From positions 25,557,280 through 25,621,279 of the forward strand of contig NC_083605.1 of NCBI RefSeq assembly GCF_029168945.1: a stretch of DNA of 64,000 nucleotides. Direction: 5' to 3'. The translations under genes and the position numbers were made by a program. Below the pieces are notes generated by a model that did not search any database, was not told the origin of the DNA, and saw only the letters and a list, made by a program, of their open reading frames with translations. Of this stretch, positions 24,201-36,563 are shown one piece after another. Position 1 is the first letter of the stretch, and each line of letters starts with the position of its first letter. The DNA is from Cannabis sativa (Eukaryota > Streptophyta > Magnoliopsida > Rosales > Cannabaceae).

Positions 24201-25263
24201 ATGCAATTTTTTCGTTTTTCTTCGTTTTTTCATGCTATTTCATGGAATTAACTTCCGATTTTTTGTGTAGTTTTGTATTTTGATTTTTACTTTTCAATTT
24301 TCAAATCTAATATCAGAAATAAATTAATTTGAATTTTTTTACTTTAATTTAAGATATTAGTGTAATTTGAATTTGAAAACAAGTAAAAATCTATCTTTTT
24401 GCTTGATTTTATATCTTATTTTTAAATTTGATTATTTTATCTTATTTTTTAAATTTAAAGGTCAGATATTAAATATTTTTAAAATTAAATTTTTTAAATT
24501 ATTGGACCTTATTTAAATTTAAAATAAGATTACTATAATCATGTAATTTTAAATAAAAGTAAGATATTTTGCTAACTTTTAAATTTTGTTATTTTTTTAT
24601 TTAAATTAAATTATAAAATCTGAAAAAAAAAATTATTTTATATTTAATTTATAAAGTAACTTTAAAAATTTAAAAGGTGGTTAAAAATTATTTTTGAAAT
24701 GATATTTAGGTTAGTTGAAGCCTAATTTTTCAAAATTGTAGGTTTAATTTTAATTTTAATTTTATTTTATTTTATTTAAATACCGATTTTTTTAATTATT
24801 TAAATATTTTTTTTCGAAAATAATTATTTAAAATTAAATAAATCCTACATCCAACTATCCAATTCATCTTGTTGCAGGAGTATGTGTTTTAGTTTGTTTG
24901 TAAGTTTTATAAAACCTATTATTGCTTGATCTAAATTGCCATGGTTAACTTGTTGACAAATCTAATGTCTGATTTTAACCCATGGTTCAATTGTCAATAG
25001 GTCAAGTAAATAATTTGTAACAAATAAATTTTACAATCTTTTTTCATCTGTGTATGACCTAGCAACATGATACGATCCATCCAAGTGTATGCCTGTGTGA
25101 GCCTATATGTTTAATTTTGTTATAGATGCATATAGGTTGTTGTTGCTAAATAAAATATCATAGTTTTTTGATAGATTTTATTTAGGCCCATTTAGTTTTT
25201 GAGCCTATTCAATTAATAACAGTTGTTCATTTTAAGGTTGAATTCCTCTCTTTTGGGCCTTGT

Positions 25264-25320
25264 GTGAGAGTTGGGGGCCATAGAAGTGGGTACGACATAC
25301 TGAACCCAGCTCCCCCTCAC
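25264..25320 (+). other. Conserved composite hairpin in the C leader
   Basis: Three nested stems fold this segment: GTGAG (25264) with CTCAC (25316), GGGGGC (25273) with GCTCCC (25309), and TGGGT (25287) with ACCCA (25304). The surrounding 25190-25400 is strongly conserved in G (41460-41680) and, on the minus strand, E (56090-56380). In G the middle stem is GGGTGC with GCACCC, so a G-U pair has become U-A while pairing is kept. The AT-rich stretch 25400-26030 holds no gene. Confidence 0.6.
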
Positions 25321-26029
25321 ATGAACTACCCCAATTGTGAAGGCCCATTTGCCTGATTTGGATAACTGTTCTAGGTTAATTAAATTAGTTTAACCTAATA
25401 AAATTGATTAGCAACATACGTAATTTTATTTATTTTGAAATTAATTTAAGAAAAACATAGTTTAATGAATTATATTCTAAGCTAAACTATATGTATTTTC
25501 TTGTATTTAATTAAATATAGAATTATAACCAACTAGATTCTTTCTGAAGCTTAATTTAAATTTTTCATTAAATATTCCTATTTAAGTTGAAAATTAGTTA
25601 TCTTTAACTAATCAACTTAAATCTGAATATCTTTTGAATTTTAAATTTCAAAATTAAGTTGAGGAATTTTAGGAATTGGTTATTAAGATTCTTTAGATAT
25701 TTTTTAAGTTGATATGTTTTCAAATATTAACTCAAAATGGAATATTTTCAAATTAAGTGGTTACAACTTAATTTTATATTTTATTAAATCTAATTTGAAA
25801 GATATTTAAGTTGATTTTTTTTAGATTCTTCTAAACAGCTTAAACAAGATATTTTCAAATTTGTTCCATCATTTTCGAATTTATTTTTCGAATTTATATA
25901 ATAATTGAAATTTAATTAAAGTTGATTTTTTATTTAAACCAACTTCAATTTGTAATTTTTCATTATTATAATATGGAAGAAATGATTAAATAAAATACAT
26001 ATTTTAAAATAATGAGCTTTAATCAAGAG

Positions 26030-26410
26030 ACATTCGATCTCCATTGTTGGTTTTACATAGCTTTTGTTTTAGTGAGTAATCCTCCCTAATGGAGGAACGT
26101 TCATTAGCAAGTTAGCACCGTTTAATCTCAAAAGATAAGTAGCTTTGGAAGTGTTTTATATGGTATGGATCACCCTAATGGTGGCGACTGTATTTGACTT
26201 ACAAAATATGAAACAATGGTGGAAGCTCATAAGATAGAATTACCTTGACTCTCGCCTAAACGGGACAACGTTGAATTCCAATCTTGATCGAATAAAAGGT
26301 TGCTAGAATGATTATCATTTTAGATGAATTGACAACTCTATTCAATGGATGATGCTTTGACTCTTGCCTAAACGGGACATTGTATCAGTTTGTTGAAAAC
26401 CTTGGAAAAT
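26030..26410 (+). other. Conserved leader block upstream of gag in C
   Basis: Holds two hairpins with the same loop, TCCTCC-CTAAT-GGAGGA (26080-26096) and CACC-CTAAT-GGTG (26171-26183). It also has two copies of the motif GACTCTCGCCTAAACGGGAC (26247-26266, and 26359-26378 with one change). It is collinear with G 43185-43560 and E 35365-34970 (minus). There is no conserved reading frame across the three, so conservation at RNA or DNA level is more likely than coding. Confidence 0.65.
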
Positions 26411-26531
26411 AAACTATGTTAGATTTAGTATTTTTATAACATATGTGATTATTTGTTATTTTCTGAATAGTGTATAAATTTATTTGAACCAAAACCTTAC
26501 TTCTGTTTTATTGATGTATTGTAGTGCCAAT

Positions 26532-26890
26532 ATGAATAACCCTCACCCCGATCCACTCCTAGTTAATATCTTAGCAAAAGAACTCTATAGTGTGAAAATG
26601 CATCCTGGTAGTTGCATAAACTCGCACCTGTTGATGATGAATCTGAAGTTCCAAAAGGCAAATCTACTAGGAATTGTTTATCAAGAGAACAATGGGTACA
26701 ATTCATTCTTAATAGTCTTCCTCCGGAGTATATTGGATTTGTTGTTTCTTACATGATCAACAATTTCAACTCCTCCGACATGAACAAGCTCGAAGCAGAA
26801 TTACGAGCTCATGAACAGAATCTGATTGCAATGGGACCTCCTGGGTTTGCAAATCTTAATCAGAGGAAAAGGATTAAGCATGAAAGCTCT
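26532..26890 (+). pseudogene. gag: Gag remnant of element C
   Basis: A start at 26532 opens a short frame that soon ends. A second frame from 26612 matches only the C-terminal third of the copia gag core (the WVQFILNSLPPEY region aligns with the LILNSLTPAFLPY region of the G gag). The N-terminal two thirds of the core and the zinc knuckle are missing, and the two parts are in different frames. The deletion also runs up to the protease active site. Confidence 0.75.
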
Positions 26891-29800
26891 GGGTCTACTA
26901 ACCATGTATGTTCTTCATTGCAGCTGCTTGAAACTTGGGAAAATCTGTTTCCAGAAGAGTTAAAGCTTAAAGTTGGGAATGACGAGTTAGTGTCGGTCAA
27001 AGCTAGAGGAAAAGCCCGCATCAAGTTTCAACAAAGATTTTTAATTTTAGAAAATGTTTTATTTATTCCAAACTTTAGTAGAAACTTGATTAGTGTCTCA
27101 CGTTTGCAAACACAATCTTATATATTGAATTTTTCTTCTTATTGCTCAATTTCTCGTAATGGATTTCAAATATGTGTTGCTTTCATGGAACAAGGGCTTT
27201 ATGTTTTAAGACCAAATACACAAATCTCACTAAGTAGTGAACTTTTCAATGTAGCTAAACCTAGAAACCTTAAAAGAAAAGAGATTGATAATGATAATCA
27301 AACTTATCTATGGCATTTACGTTTAGGTCATATAGGCTTTGATAGACTCAAAAGGCTAACCAAAGACGGTCCATTGAAAAATGTCGTATTAGGTGAATTG
27401 CTAGTATGCGAGTCTTGCCTAGAAGGAAAAATGACCAAACGTTCTTTCTCTGCAAAGGGAGAGCGTGCCAAACAACCCCTAGGGTTAGTGCATTCAGATG
27501 TTTGCGGACCTTTGAATGTAAAAGCCCGAGGTGGTTATGAGTATTTTGTCACTTTCATTGACGATTACTCTAGATATAGTTTTCTTTACCTAATGCAAAA
27601 GAAATATGAAACGTTTGAAAAGTTTCAGGAGTTTCATGCTTTGGCTCAACACCAATTAGGTAAAACATTAAAGATCTTGCGAATTGATAGGGGTCGAGAA
27701 TATATGGATATGCAGTTCAAAGATCATTTAATTGAACTTGGAATTGAATCCCAATACATCGCCCTGTGCACTCCACAAAGAAATGGAGTTGCAGAAAGAA
27801 GAAATCGCACTCTTTTGGAAATGGTTAGGTCTATGCTGAGTTATTCAACTCTGTCTACGTCCTTCTGGGGATATGCTATACAGATGGCAAATGACATTTT
27901 AAATGTTGTTCCATCAAAAGCAGTCCCTAAGACACCCGTCGAACTATGGAATGGTCGTACACCTAGTTTACGCCACTATAGAATTTGGGGGTGCTCTGCT
28001 CATGTCTTGAGAAAGAAAGAAGGCAAACTTGAATCACGAACTGAAGTTTGCATGTTTGTCGGAAATTCTAAAGAGACTAGGGGTGGACTGTTTTATAGTC
28101 ACAAGGATAACAAAGTGTTTGTTTCTACAAATGCTACTTTTCTTGAAGAAAACTATATTAAAGACAACAAACCGAAAAGTAAAGTTGTTTTAGAGGAAAT
28201 GCTTTCAGATATAACTCCTTCCAATATTCCGTCCTCTTCCACTCAAGAAGAGGATAATCCCACTCCCTCAGTCAAACCTACTGAGAAAACTACTACCAAA
28301 GTTCCTGTTCAGAAGATCACCGCTCCTCGTCGTAGTGGGAGGGTTTCAACAAAACCAGCTCGTTATGGCTTGGATGGTGAAATCAATATGGTCGTTGGTG
28401 ATGGTATTGATGACGACCCATTAACCTATAAACAGACAATGGCTAGTCCGCAACGGAAACGATGGTCAGCCGGCATGGATTCAGAAATGGATTCCATGAA
28501 AAAGAACAAAGTCTGGGAATATGTAGACGCACCAGATGAGTATCATCCAATCGGATGTAAGTGGGTTTACAAGAAGAAAAGAGGCGCTGGAGGCGAAGTC
28601 GAAACTTTTAAAGCTAGACTTATAGCCAAGGGTTATACCCAAAGAGAAGGTGTGGACTATGAGGAAACTTTTAGTCCTATTGCCATGCTCAAATCCATCC
28701 AAATTCTTCTCTCCATAGCTGCTGCTTTCGATTATGAAATCTCGCAAATGAATGTCAAGACTGCCTTCCTTAATGGGGTACTTGAAGAAACCATCTATAT
28801 GGAGCAACCAGAAGGCTATGTTCTTCCAGGGCAGGAAAAGAAAGTTTGCAAATTAAATAAGTCTATTTATGGACTTAAGCAAGCTTCTCGCTCATGCAAC
28901 AAAAGGTTTGATGAAATCATCAAGACCTACGACTTTCTTCAGAATGAAGATGAACCTTTTGTTTACCAACTCAAGGAAGACCAAGTAGTAGTATTCCTGG
29001 TCCTTTATGTTGACGACATTTTGATTATTGGAAACAATATCAAGAAAATGACTAACATCAAGGAATGGCTTAACACTCAATTCGATATGAAAGATTTGGG
29101 TGAGGCAGCCTATGTTCTTGGTATTCAGATTATCAGAAACCGAAAGAACAGATCTCTTGCTGTCTCTCAAACAACCTATATTGACAAAGTTTTAGAGAGA
29201 TTCTCCATGAACAACACCAATGGGGCGAATATGCCTTCTAGATATGGTATTCGTCTATCTAAGGAACAGTCTCCTACTGATCCTCAAGAGATAGAGGACA
29301 TGGCAAAAATTCCTTATGCTTCTACAGTTGGAAGTCTAATGTATGCAATGTTATGCACTAGACTTGACATCTGCTATGCAGTTGGAATCGTTAGCAGGTA
29401 TCAGTCTAATCCAGGACAGGAACATTGGAATGCAGTTAAGTATATTCTGAAATACTTAAAGAGTACAAGAAATCTTGTATTAGTCTATAAGGGTGGTGCT
29501 TTAAATCCCATAGGCTATACTAATTCAGATTTCCAGGCATGTCTTGAAGACAGGAAATCTACATGTAGGATGGTGTTTACTCTTGGGGTGGAGCAGTGGT
29601 TAAGAGAAGTGCTAAACAAACCGCGATATCGTACTCGACGATGGAAGCAGAATACATAGCTGCAGCAGAAGCAACTAAAGAGCTTGTCTGGCTAAGAAAG
29701 TTCTTGACCAGTATCGGTGTCGTGCCTGGGATGGAAAAGCCTCTAGGCCTACTTTGTGATAATAATGGAGCAATAGCCAATAGTAAGGAACCTCGAAGTC

Positions 29801-29982
29801 ACAAGAGAAACAAACACACAGAAAGGAAGTATCACATCATCAGAGAATATGTGGCAAGAGGGGATGTACTGGTTGAGAAAGTGGACACAGAAGACAACTT
29901 AGCTGACCCATTCACCAAAGTCTTGGCAGTAACTGCATTTGAAAAGCACCGTCAGAATTTAGGATTAATTGATATGTACTGA
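26891..29982 (+). pseudogene. pol: Element C pol: protease, integrase, RT, RNase H, broken
   Basis: Copia order. The protease motif reads SSGSTNHVC, so the catalytic Asp of DSG is replaced by Ser at the edge of the gag deletion. The integrase has its HHCC finger (WHLRLGHIG and CESCLEG) and an intact DDE set (HSDVCGP, RIDRGREY, NGVAERRNR). The RT has YVDDIL (29006), but motif A reads QMNVKTAFLNG, so the first catalytic Asp is Asn (codon 28751). A frameshift near 29590 within RNase H ends the long ORF at 29659, and the rest (SYSTMEAEYIAA to the C-terminus) is in the frame 29596-29982. It cannot supply active enzyme. Confidence 0.88.
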
Positions 29983-30000
29983 TTAGTTTTATATTAGTGC

Positions 30001-30011
30001 AAGTGGGAGTT
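30001..30011 (+). other. Polypurine tract of C
   Basis: AAGTGGGAGTT directly before the 3' LTR. The same tract precedes the LTRs of G (46378-46388) and, complemented, E (32273-32283). Confidence 0.8.
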
Positions 30012-30352
30012 TGTTGGGTTTTATGCCCTAAATAAAACTACATTTCAATGTAATCCATTTTATTTAACATCAATAAAGAAACAGAAGTGTTTTTCATTCA
30101 TTTGTGTATGTTTTGGTTCAATTTTATCAATTGCTTGTCTATTTGATTTATAAATTCATCTGAAACTCTTTTCACATACTTGATCCTGTTTATTGTGTTG
30201 TCAACACATTGGAAAGTAAACATGACTATGTGAATAAAGGTTCCTCGATTTATCAGAATACGGGGTTTTACTAATATGATAATCTACAACAGAGTTTACT
30301 TGCATTTGGTATAATGCTATGTTCTTTCCAGAGCATTGGTTAAAGTAAAGCT
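30012..30352 (+). repeat. C 3' LTR, left of E
   Basis: Begins TGTTGGGTTTTATGCCC. It ends with AAGCT (30348-30352), the target site duplicated by E. The LTR continues at 59939. Confidence 0.85.
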
Positions 30353-32272
30353 TGTTGGAAATTATTTTACCAAGATCTAGATTTACTAACAAGTATGTTG
30401 GATTAACAACCTAATATGAATTCTAAAACAATAAAAATAAACACATATAAAGTTAGAAAACCTTACAGTTGGTGCAGCGGAATAATATGACTCCTTCCGT
30501 TCAGATCTCTAGCCCTTGATTCCTTTCTGTAGCAGAGCATCACCAAGATCTGAACCTGGATCTTCTTTTCTCCTTCTTTGATGCAGAAATTCCATAGTCT
30601 TCCATACTATGATTGAGATACCACTTGATGTGTGTGGGCACTACTCATCTCACAAGGATTTCGAAAATTCTCTCTCTTTACTCTCTTAATTTCGTGGCTG
30701 ATCATCCATATGATGTACAAGAGAAGAGAACAAGGGCTGCTATATATAGGGAGAAGGGAGAGCACAACTTTCCAAATAAAACAGTTTCCTTAATTACTGT
30801 GTAATCAATCAACTGCCTTATTTAGTGTGATCCACCACTTTCCTATTTTTGCTAGGCTTTGATTAGCAATTACATGGCAATTAAAAAATAAAAATAATAA
30901 TTGGGAAACACAAAGGGAGTGCTCGGCCATAGAGGGAATATGGGCCTCACTTGGATTTTGCAGTTTTCTCAATTTTATTTCAATTTCTCCAAAAATGCCA
31001 TTTTTCCAATTCTAATCATTTAAATGCCAAAACTAATTATTTAATAACTAAAATAGATTATTAAATAATATTGTCATTTAAAATAATTATTAATTAGACA
31101 TACAAAGTCTCTTAATTAATAATTAAACCTAGAAACTCTTTTCTTTACGATTTCATCCTTAAACTGTGAGAATTCATAAAGTAGACATAGTCTAACTTTT
31201 AGAATTATAATTGATTAATTAAAATCAATTAACTGAGTCTTACAAGCAGTATGGCCTCAACTAGTATGGGGACCATGGGTCTATATAACCGAGCTTCCAA
31301 TAAGTCGAACCGAATTTACCAAGTAATTCCCTAACTTATTAATTCCTCATTGAATCCACACTTAGAACTTGGAATTGCACTCTCAGTCATATAGAAACGC
31401 TCTATATGTTCCACGATATAGACACGTCATTAGTTATCCATTGCTATAACCCTAATGTGATCAATGATCCTCTATATAGATGATTTACACTGTACAGGAT
31501 TAAATTACCGTAACACCCTACAATGTATTTTATCCTTAAAACACTTAACCCTGTATAAATGATATTTCACCTAAGTGAAATGAGATCTCCACCATTTATC
31601 TTCGTTTGGTTAAGCTCGAAGGAAATCATCCTTTACTTCTATTTGCCAAATAGAAGCTATAGATTCCATATTTATGTTAGCGCTCCCACTCAATTGCACT
31701 ACCGTGTTCCCAAAATGTACGTATTGCCCAGACTAAAGATTAGGCTTACCTAACAAATCAAAGAACATGAATAATACTCTTGAAATTGAGCCTAGCCATA
31801 TCAGGATTTCGATCATGTGATCTAGGATCAACTTATGATATTGAATTGAATAGATGTTTACGGTAAGTTTCAAAATCTAATTCAAAGTTCAATATCGGTC
31901 CATTCCAATGCATACTCCATGCATCCGATACTGGTAAACTTTGCCAATGTCCTGGAAAGGACATAACACTTTTCCAAGGTGTAAGAATACCTATCGCTGA
32001 TTATACCATGTCAGTCTAAATCCAGTGTTCTGACAAATCAGGGAATCTACTTTTGAACATACAATAAAGATTATATTCCACGGTGCTGACAACACTATAA
32101 TCTTTAACCAACTCATATGTTCTGGACTTAAAAAGAATTCATACATTATATACACATATAATCATGAAATAAATCATGTGAACCATGCAACATAAAATGT
32201 TATTTCTGATCTTTATTAATAAGTAAATCTGATTATATGAAATGAGTTTTATTTAGGGCATAAAACCCAACA
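30353..32272 (-). repeat. 3' LTR of element E
   Basis: Plus-strand TGTTGGAAATTATTTTACC to CATAAAACCCAACA. The minus-strand TATA-like box is at 30740-30749 (CTATATATAG). Short ORFs inside recur in the other LTR and are not genes. Confidence 0.93.
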
Positions 32273-32283
32273 AACTCCCACTT

Positions 32284-34860
32284 GCACTAATATAAAACAA
32301 AAAGTGCATTTCAAATAATCATTAACACCTTGATATACCAATCAAGTGTAATAGTAGTAAACTCCTCGTAATGGGATCTGACAGGTTGAATTAAACACAA
32401 CCTCTTCTCCACCATTACTCTTCCTTAATCACAAAATCCTTGATAATGTGAAATTCCTCTCTATATGTCTACTCTTTTGGGATACTGGATTCTATACTTT
32501 TGGGCAACTACTCTTTTGTTATACAGGAAGTAACCATAGTAGTTAAGGCAAGTTGGAACACTGCCACAAATGTATAGAACTTTCCTTAGACTGAAAAAGT
32601 ATCTTTCCTGCAACTTTTAACATTCAGTCTCTCTCTGGTAGACCAAGAGATTTCAGATAGGTTTTTACACTTCTCCAAAATCGCTACTCCACCCCCAAAG
32701 TAATCACCATCTCATCAGCAGACTTTCTAGCACAAAGGCAAGTCTTGAAATCTGATGTGGTGTAGTCTAAGAGTTTTAAACAAACACCCTTATTGACTAA
32801 CATATAGTTCCTCTTCTTAATCTTAAAATTTACTTGATTGTCTTCCAATGTTCTTCTCCTGGATTAATCTGATACCTACTCATTACTCCCACTCAACAGC
32901 AGGTGTCTGGTCTAAGGCATACTAAAGCATATCTGAGACCTCTCACTGTTGATTCAAGAAATTCTTTCATGGCTTTATCTTCTCTGGAATAGTTGAAACT
33001 TTTCCTTAGATAAATAAAATCTATGCTTTTGAAGTTGTGAAGCTTCTATAGATTGCCATTGGAAAGAAAATGCTCCAGCATCTTACTAAAGTAAGTTGCT
33101 TGCATTAGAGTAAGTAATTACCAGGTATACCACAAGCCATAGGTTTAGATAAACTCAAACCTACAATACTAGGAACAGGAAGTTTTGTTAAGTCCATTGA
33201 ATAGACTTATGAACGAAAATTTCCTTTCATGTCCTTGTAATAGAAAACTTTAGGTTACTCCATGTGAATGGATCAAACCATAGTTCTATTGGCTTTCTTC
33301 TTAGTTTCTTATCTTGACAATCCATTACTTGTTTAAACTCACAATGGATTTTAATCACTAGTGTCTTCCAAGTTATAAGAAGATGAGTTCCTAGAAACTC
33401 TCCCACTACAACAAGGTACCGTGAACTATGTCAAAGAAAACTAAATGGTATAGACCTCTTCAGTTGTGTTAAGACAACAGAGGCAGTGGGATCATCTTGT
33501 AACGAATAAGATGATAGAACACTTATGGAATCAAGAAAAAATATCTCCTTTATTTGCTACTTTACTTTCAGACTTAGTCATTTTCTTAGAAAAGTAGTAT
33601 TTGTTTAAACAAACACTTTCTTATCTAATGACTATGGGATGCTCCACCCCGAATCACTTAGAATAGCTAACAAACATGCAAACCAGGGTTAGCAGTTCTA
33701 GCTTTTCTTAAGATTTCGATTAGGTCATCCATGAATCTAGTTATGATTTACATTAAGTATACAACCATTGCATCATTCTGAAATTTTATTTCCATAGAAG
33801 GATTTAGGCAACGACTAGTAACTAATCATCAATATGCAACTCGAATTTTTGGGGAGGTAAGTTTGGATATAATTCAAAATCAAATTAATGATCTTTGAAC
33901 TGCATATCTACTAACTTTTTCTCCACCCCTATCAGTTCGCAAGATCTTTAACCACTTACCTTCACCATTGCTAGAAATTCATGAAATTTTTCAAACATTT
34001 CAAATTTCTTTTGCATAAGGTAAAATCTAGAGTGATCGTTTTAAGAATACAACAAAAACTCATATCCACCCCTGAATGTACATCCATCTGCGAATGAGAT
34101 GAAATTACTTTCAGTGGATATAGGCATATTAACTCTTTGCAGAGAATGATCTTGTCAAAACCACTATGAACAAGATACAAATGCCATAGATTTATGAAAT
34201 ATGTGGTTGTATCTTTTGATGACTTACTTTAGTTATATCAAAGAGTTCTTAGAATAGTGCAAGTGCATTCTGGTCACAGAATACTAAACTCATACAGTTT
34301 GAATCCATTGAAAGAAAATGGTTATTAAACACTTGTGAAAGTGTAACTGTATAATTAGTAATTCTTTCTTGGACCATCACTACTAATCTAACTCTATGAT
34401 TTGCCTATACAAGTAGGAGATATCTAAGATTGAGGATTTATATCATTTAGGGATAGAATTCCGAGAATATAATCATATGCGTCATCTAATTTCTTAAGAG
34501 AAAATAAGACTTTATATGAAATATAGACCATTCATCCAATGATATGTCATTAAGCTAATTCGAAATGAATAAGCTAAGAGGAATTAGGATAATTTCGTTT
34601 TAAATAAGAATCCAACGATGCTCCGATTAGCGAGAGTCAAAGTAATCTTATTTATACAATCTTCTTGTTTCATATTGTAAAACACTAGTCTAAGGTGTCA
34701 TCAATTGATGAACAACTAGATGTTGCATATACAATATTTATCTTTCGAGATCTAACACTATTATGTTAGTCTAATGGTGAAAATCCATTAGGGATTTATC
34801 TCATTAGAAAAACAAATCAAGTTAGACCAACAATGAAGATTCGAAATTAAACTACAATTT
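32284..34860 (-). other. Non-coding 3' interior of E, with a diverged second leader block
   Basis: No ORF above about 70 codons. Four TCCACCCC motifs (32688, 33643, 33922, 34065) match AGGGGTGGA motifs in G. 34621-34860 is a diverged copy of the leader block at 34970-35365. It has the same order of features, including the hairpin AATCC-CTAAT-GGATT on the minus strand (34782-34796) and a shortened repeat motif near 34621. It occupies the place where gag would start. Confidence 0.6.
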
Positions 34861-34969
34861 AATAACAGAAAATAACATGGTTCAATACAAATTCATACAC
34901 AATTCAGAAATTATGAAGCACATAGCAAGTAGGAATGACAAGTGAAAATACTAAAACATACAATCCTAA

Positions 34970-35365
34970 ATAATTTCCAAGGTTTTCAACAAACTGATAT
35001 CAGTGTCCCGTTTAGGCGAGAGTCAAAGCTACCATCCATTGAATAGAGTTGTCAGCTCATCTAAAATGATAAACATTCTAGCAACCTTTTATTCGATCAA
35101 GATTGAAATCTGCGTTGTCCCGTTTAGGCGAGAGTCAAGGCTATTCTATCTTATGAGCTTCCACCATTGTTTCATATTCTTGCAAGTCTTATACAGTCGC
35201 CACCATTAGGGTGGTCATAAACTATATAAAAAAAACTTACAAGATTACTTATCTTTCGAGATTAAACGGTGCTAACTTGCTAATGAACGTTCCTCCATTA
35301 GGGAGGATTTCTCACTAAAACAATAGCTATGTAAAACCAACAATGGAGATCGAATATCCTTATAA
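34970..35365 (-). other. Conserved leader block of E
   Basis: On the minus strand this carries TCCTCC-CTAAT-GGAGGA (35291-35307), CACC-CTAAT-GGTG (35211-35223) and two exact copies of GACTCTCGCCTAAACGGGAC (35005-35024 and 35117-35136). It is collinear with C 26030-26410 and G 43185-43560. Between here and F (35370-36558) is AT-rich leader without a gene. Confidence 0.65.
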
Positions 35366-36563
35366 TAGTAAAGCTCATTATTTAATGAAGGGTTGTATTT
35401 TCTTCTAATATTTATTTTAATCCATTTATTTTAAATATATATTTATTTAATTAAAATTTCCAATTTAGAATAAAAAATTCCAAATATAAATTTTAATTTA
35501 ATATTTATAAATTATACTTAGATAGATAAATAACGTGAATTATTTCCATCTTACTAATAATTTCAATAAATATTTAGAAAATTATTCAATTCAAGTTGTT
35601 TCAAAATTAATTTAAATTAATTTACAACTCAAATTTAATTTTCTATAAATATATATTGTATTTTTCGAAAATGCTTTAAAATAAAATAAAAATAAATCCT
35701 GGAAAATTACTCTAATTTTATGTTGGCCCAAAATTAATAAAAATTAATTTTCAACAAAAAATATAATTTCCCTATTTAATTAAATACCTAAGAAAAATTT
35801 CAAATATTTAAGTATCATGATTAAAAAATCAACTTAAATATTAATTTTCTATTTAATTAAATACACTAGAAAAATACTTCAAGCAAAATAGATAATATCT
35901 ATCTAGACTTTCATAGACTAATTAATCCAATTTCTAATTATAATATATTTTAGTTCATTTATTTTAATTAATCATTAAATGAAAAAATCAATGATTTAAG
36001 TTGGTCCAAAATTAAATGAATAATTTTCAACTTTAATCTATTTTTCAAATAAAATTCGAAATTTCTGCATCATGGTGATGCAATTTCGAAATTTGAGAAA
36101 TGATTAATAAAATAAAATAAAATATATTTTGAAAATTATTCAGCTTTAAGTTATTCTGAAATAAGATTCCAAACTTAAAATAATTTTCAACTTTAATTAA
36201 ATAACATGAAAATAACAACATTTAAGTATCATGATTAAAATCAACTTAGATATTGAAAATTTCAATTTAATTAAATGTATTAAATTCAAGAAATAAATAA
36301 TTAAGTAAAGAGGAAACTTAATTATTAATTCTAGTTTAATACTAGGAAAATATTCTAAACATAGATTGTACCAAAATTAATTATGAGACAATTAATTTCA
36401 CAATCAATGATATTTTCCCATTTAATATTAGAAATAATAATTAGTACTAGAAATAACTATCTAGAATATATCATTGACTAAGTGTTTTTCTAAAATTAAC
36501 TTTAAAATATTACAATGAAAAATAAATTTCATATATTTTAAAAGTTAGTTATGTTACTAATTC

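Noticed and set aside
23972..24202. Cys/Arg-rich minus-strand ORF in C
   Set aside because: It lies in the GC-rich palindromic leader island, is antisense, and is not conserved in G or E.
32284..36558. Search for hidden gag or pol in the interior of E
   Set aside because: No conserved motif (zinc knuckle, DSG, DDE, VDD) in any frame; the longest ORFs are about 70 codons.
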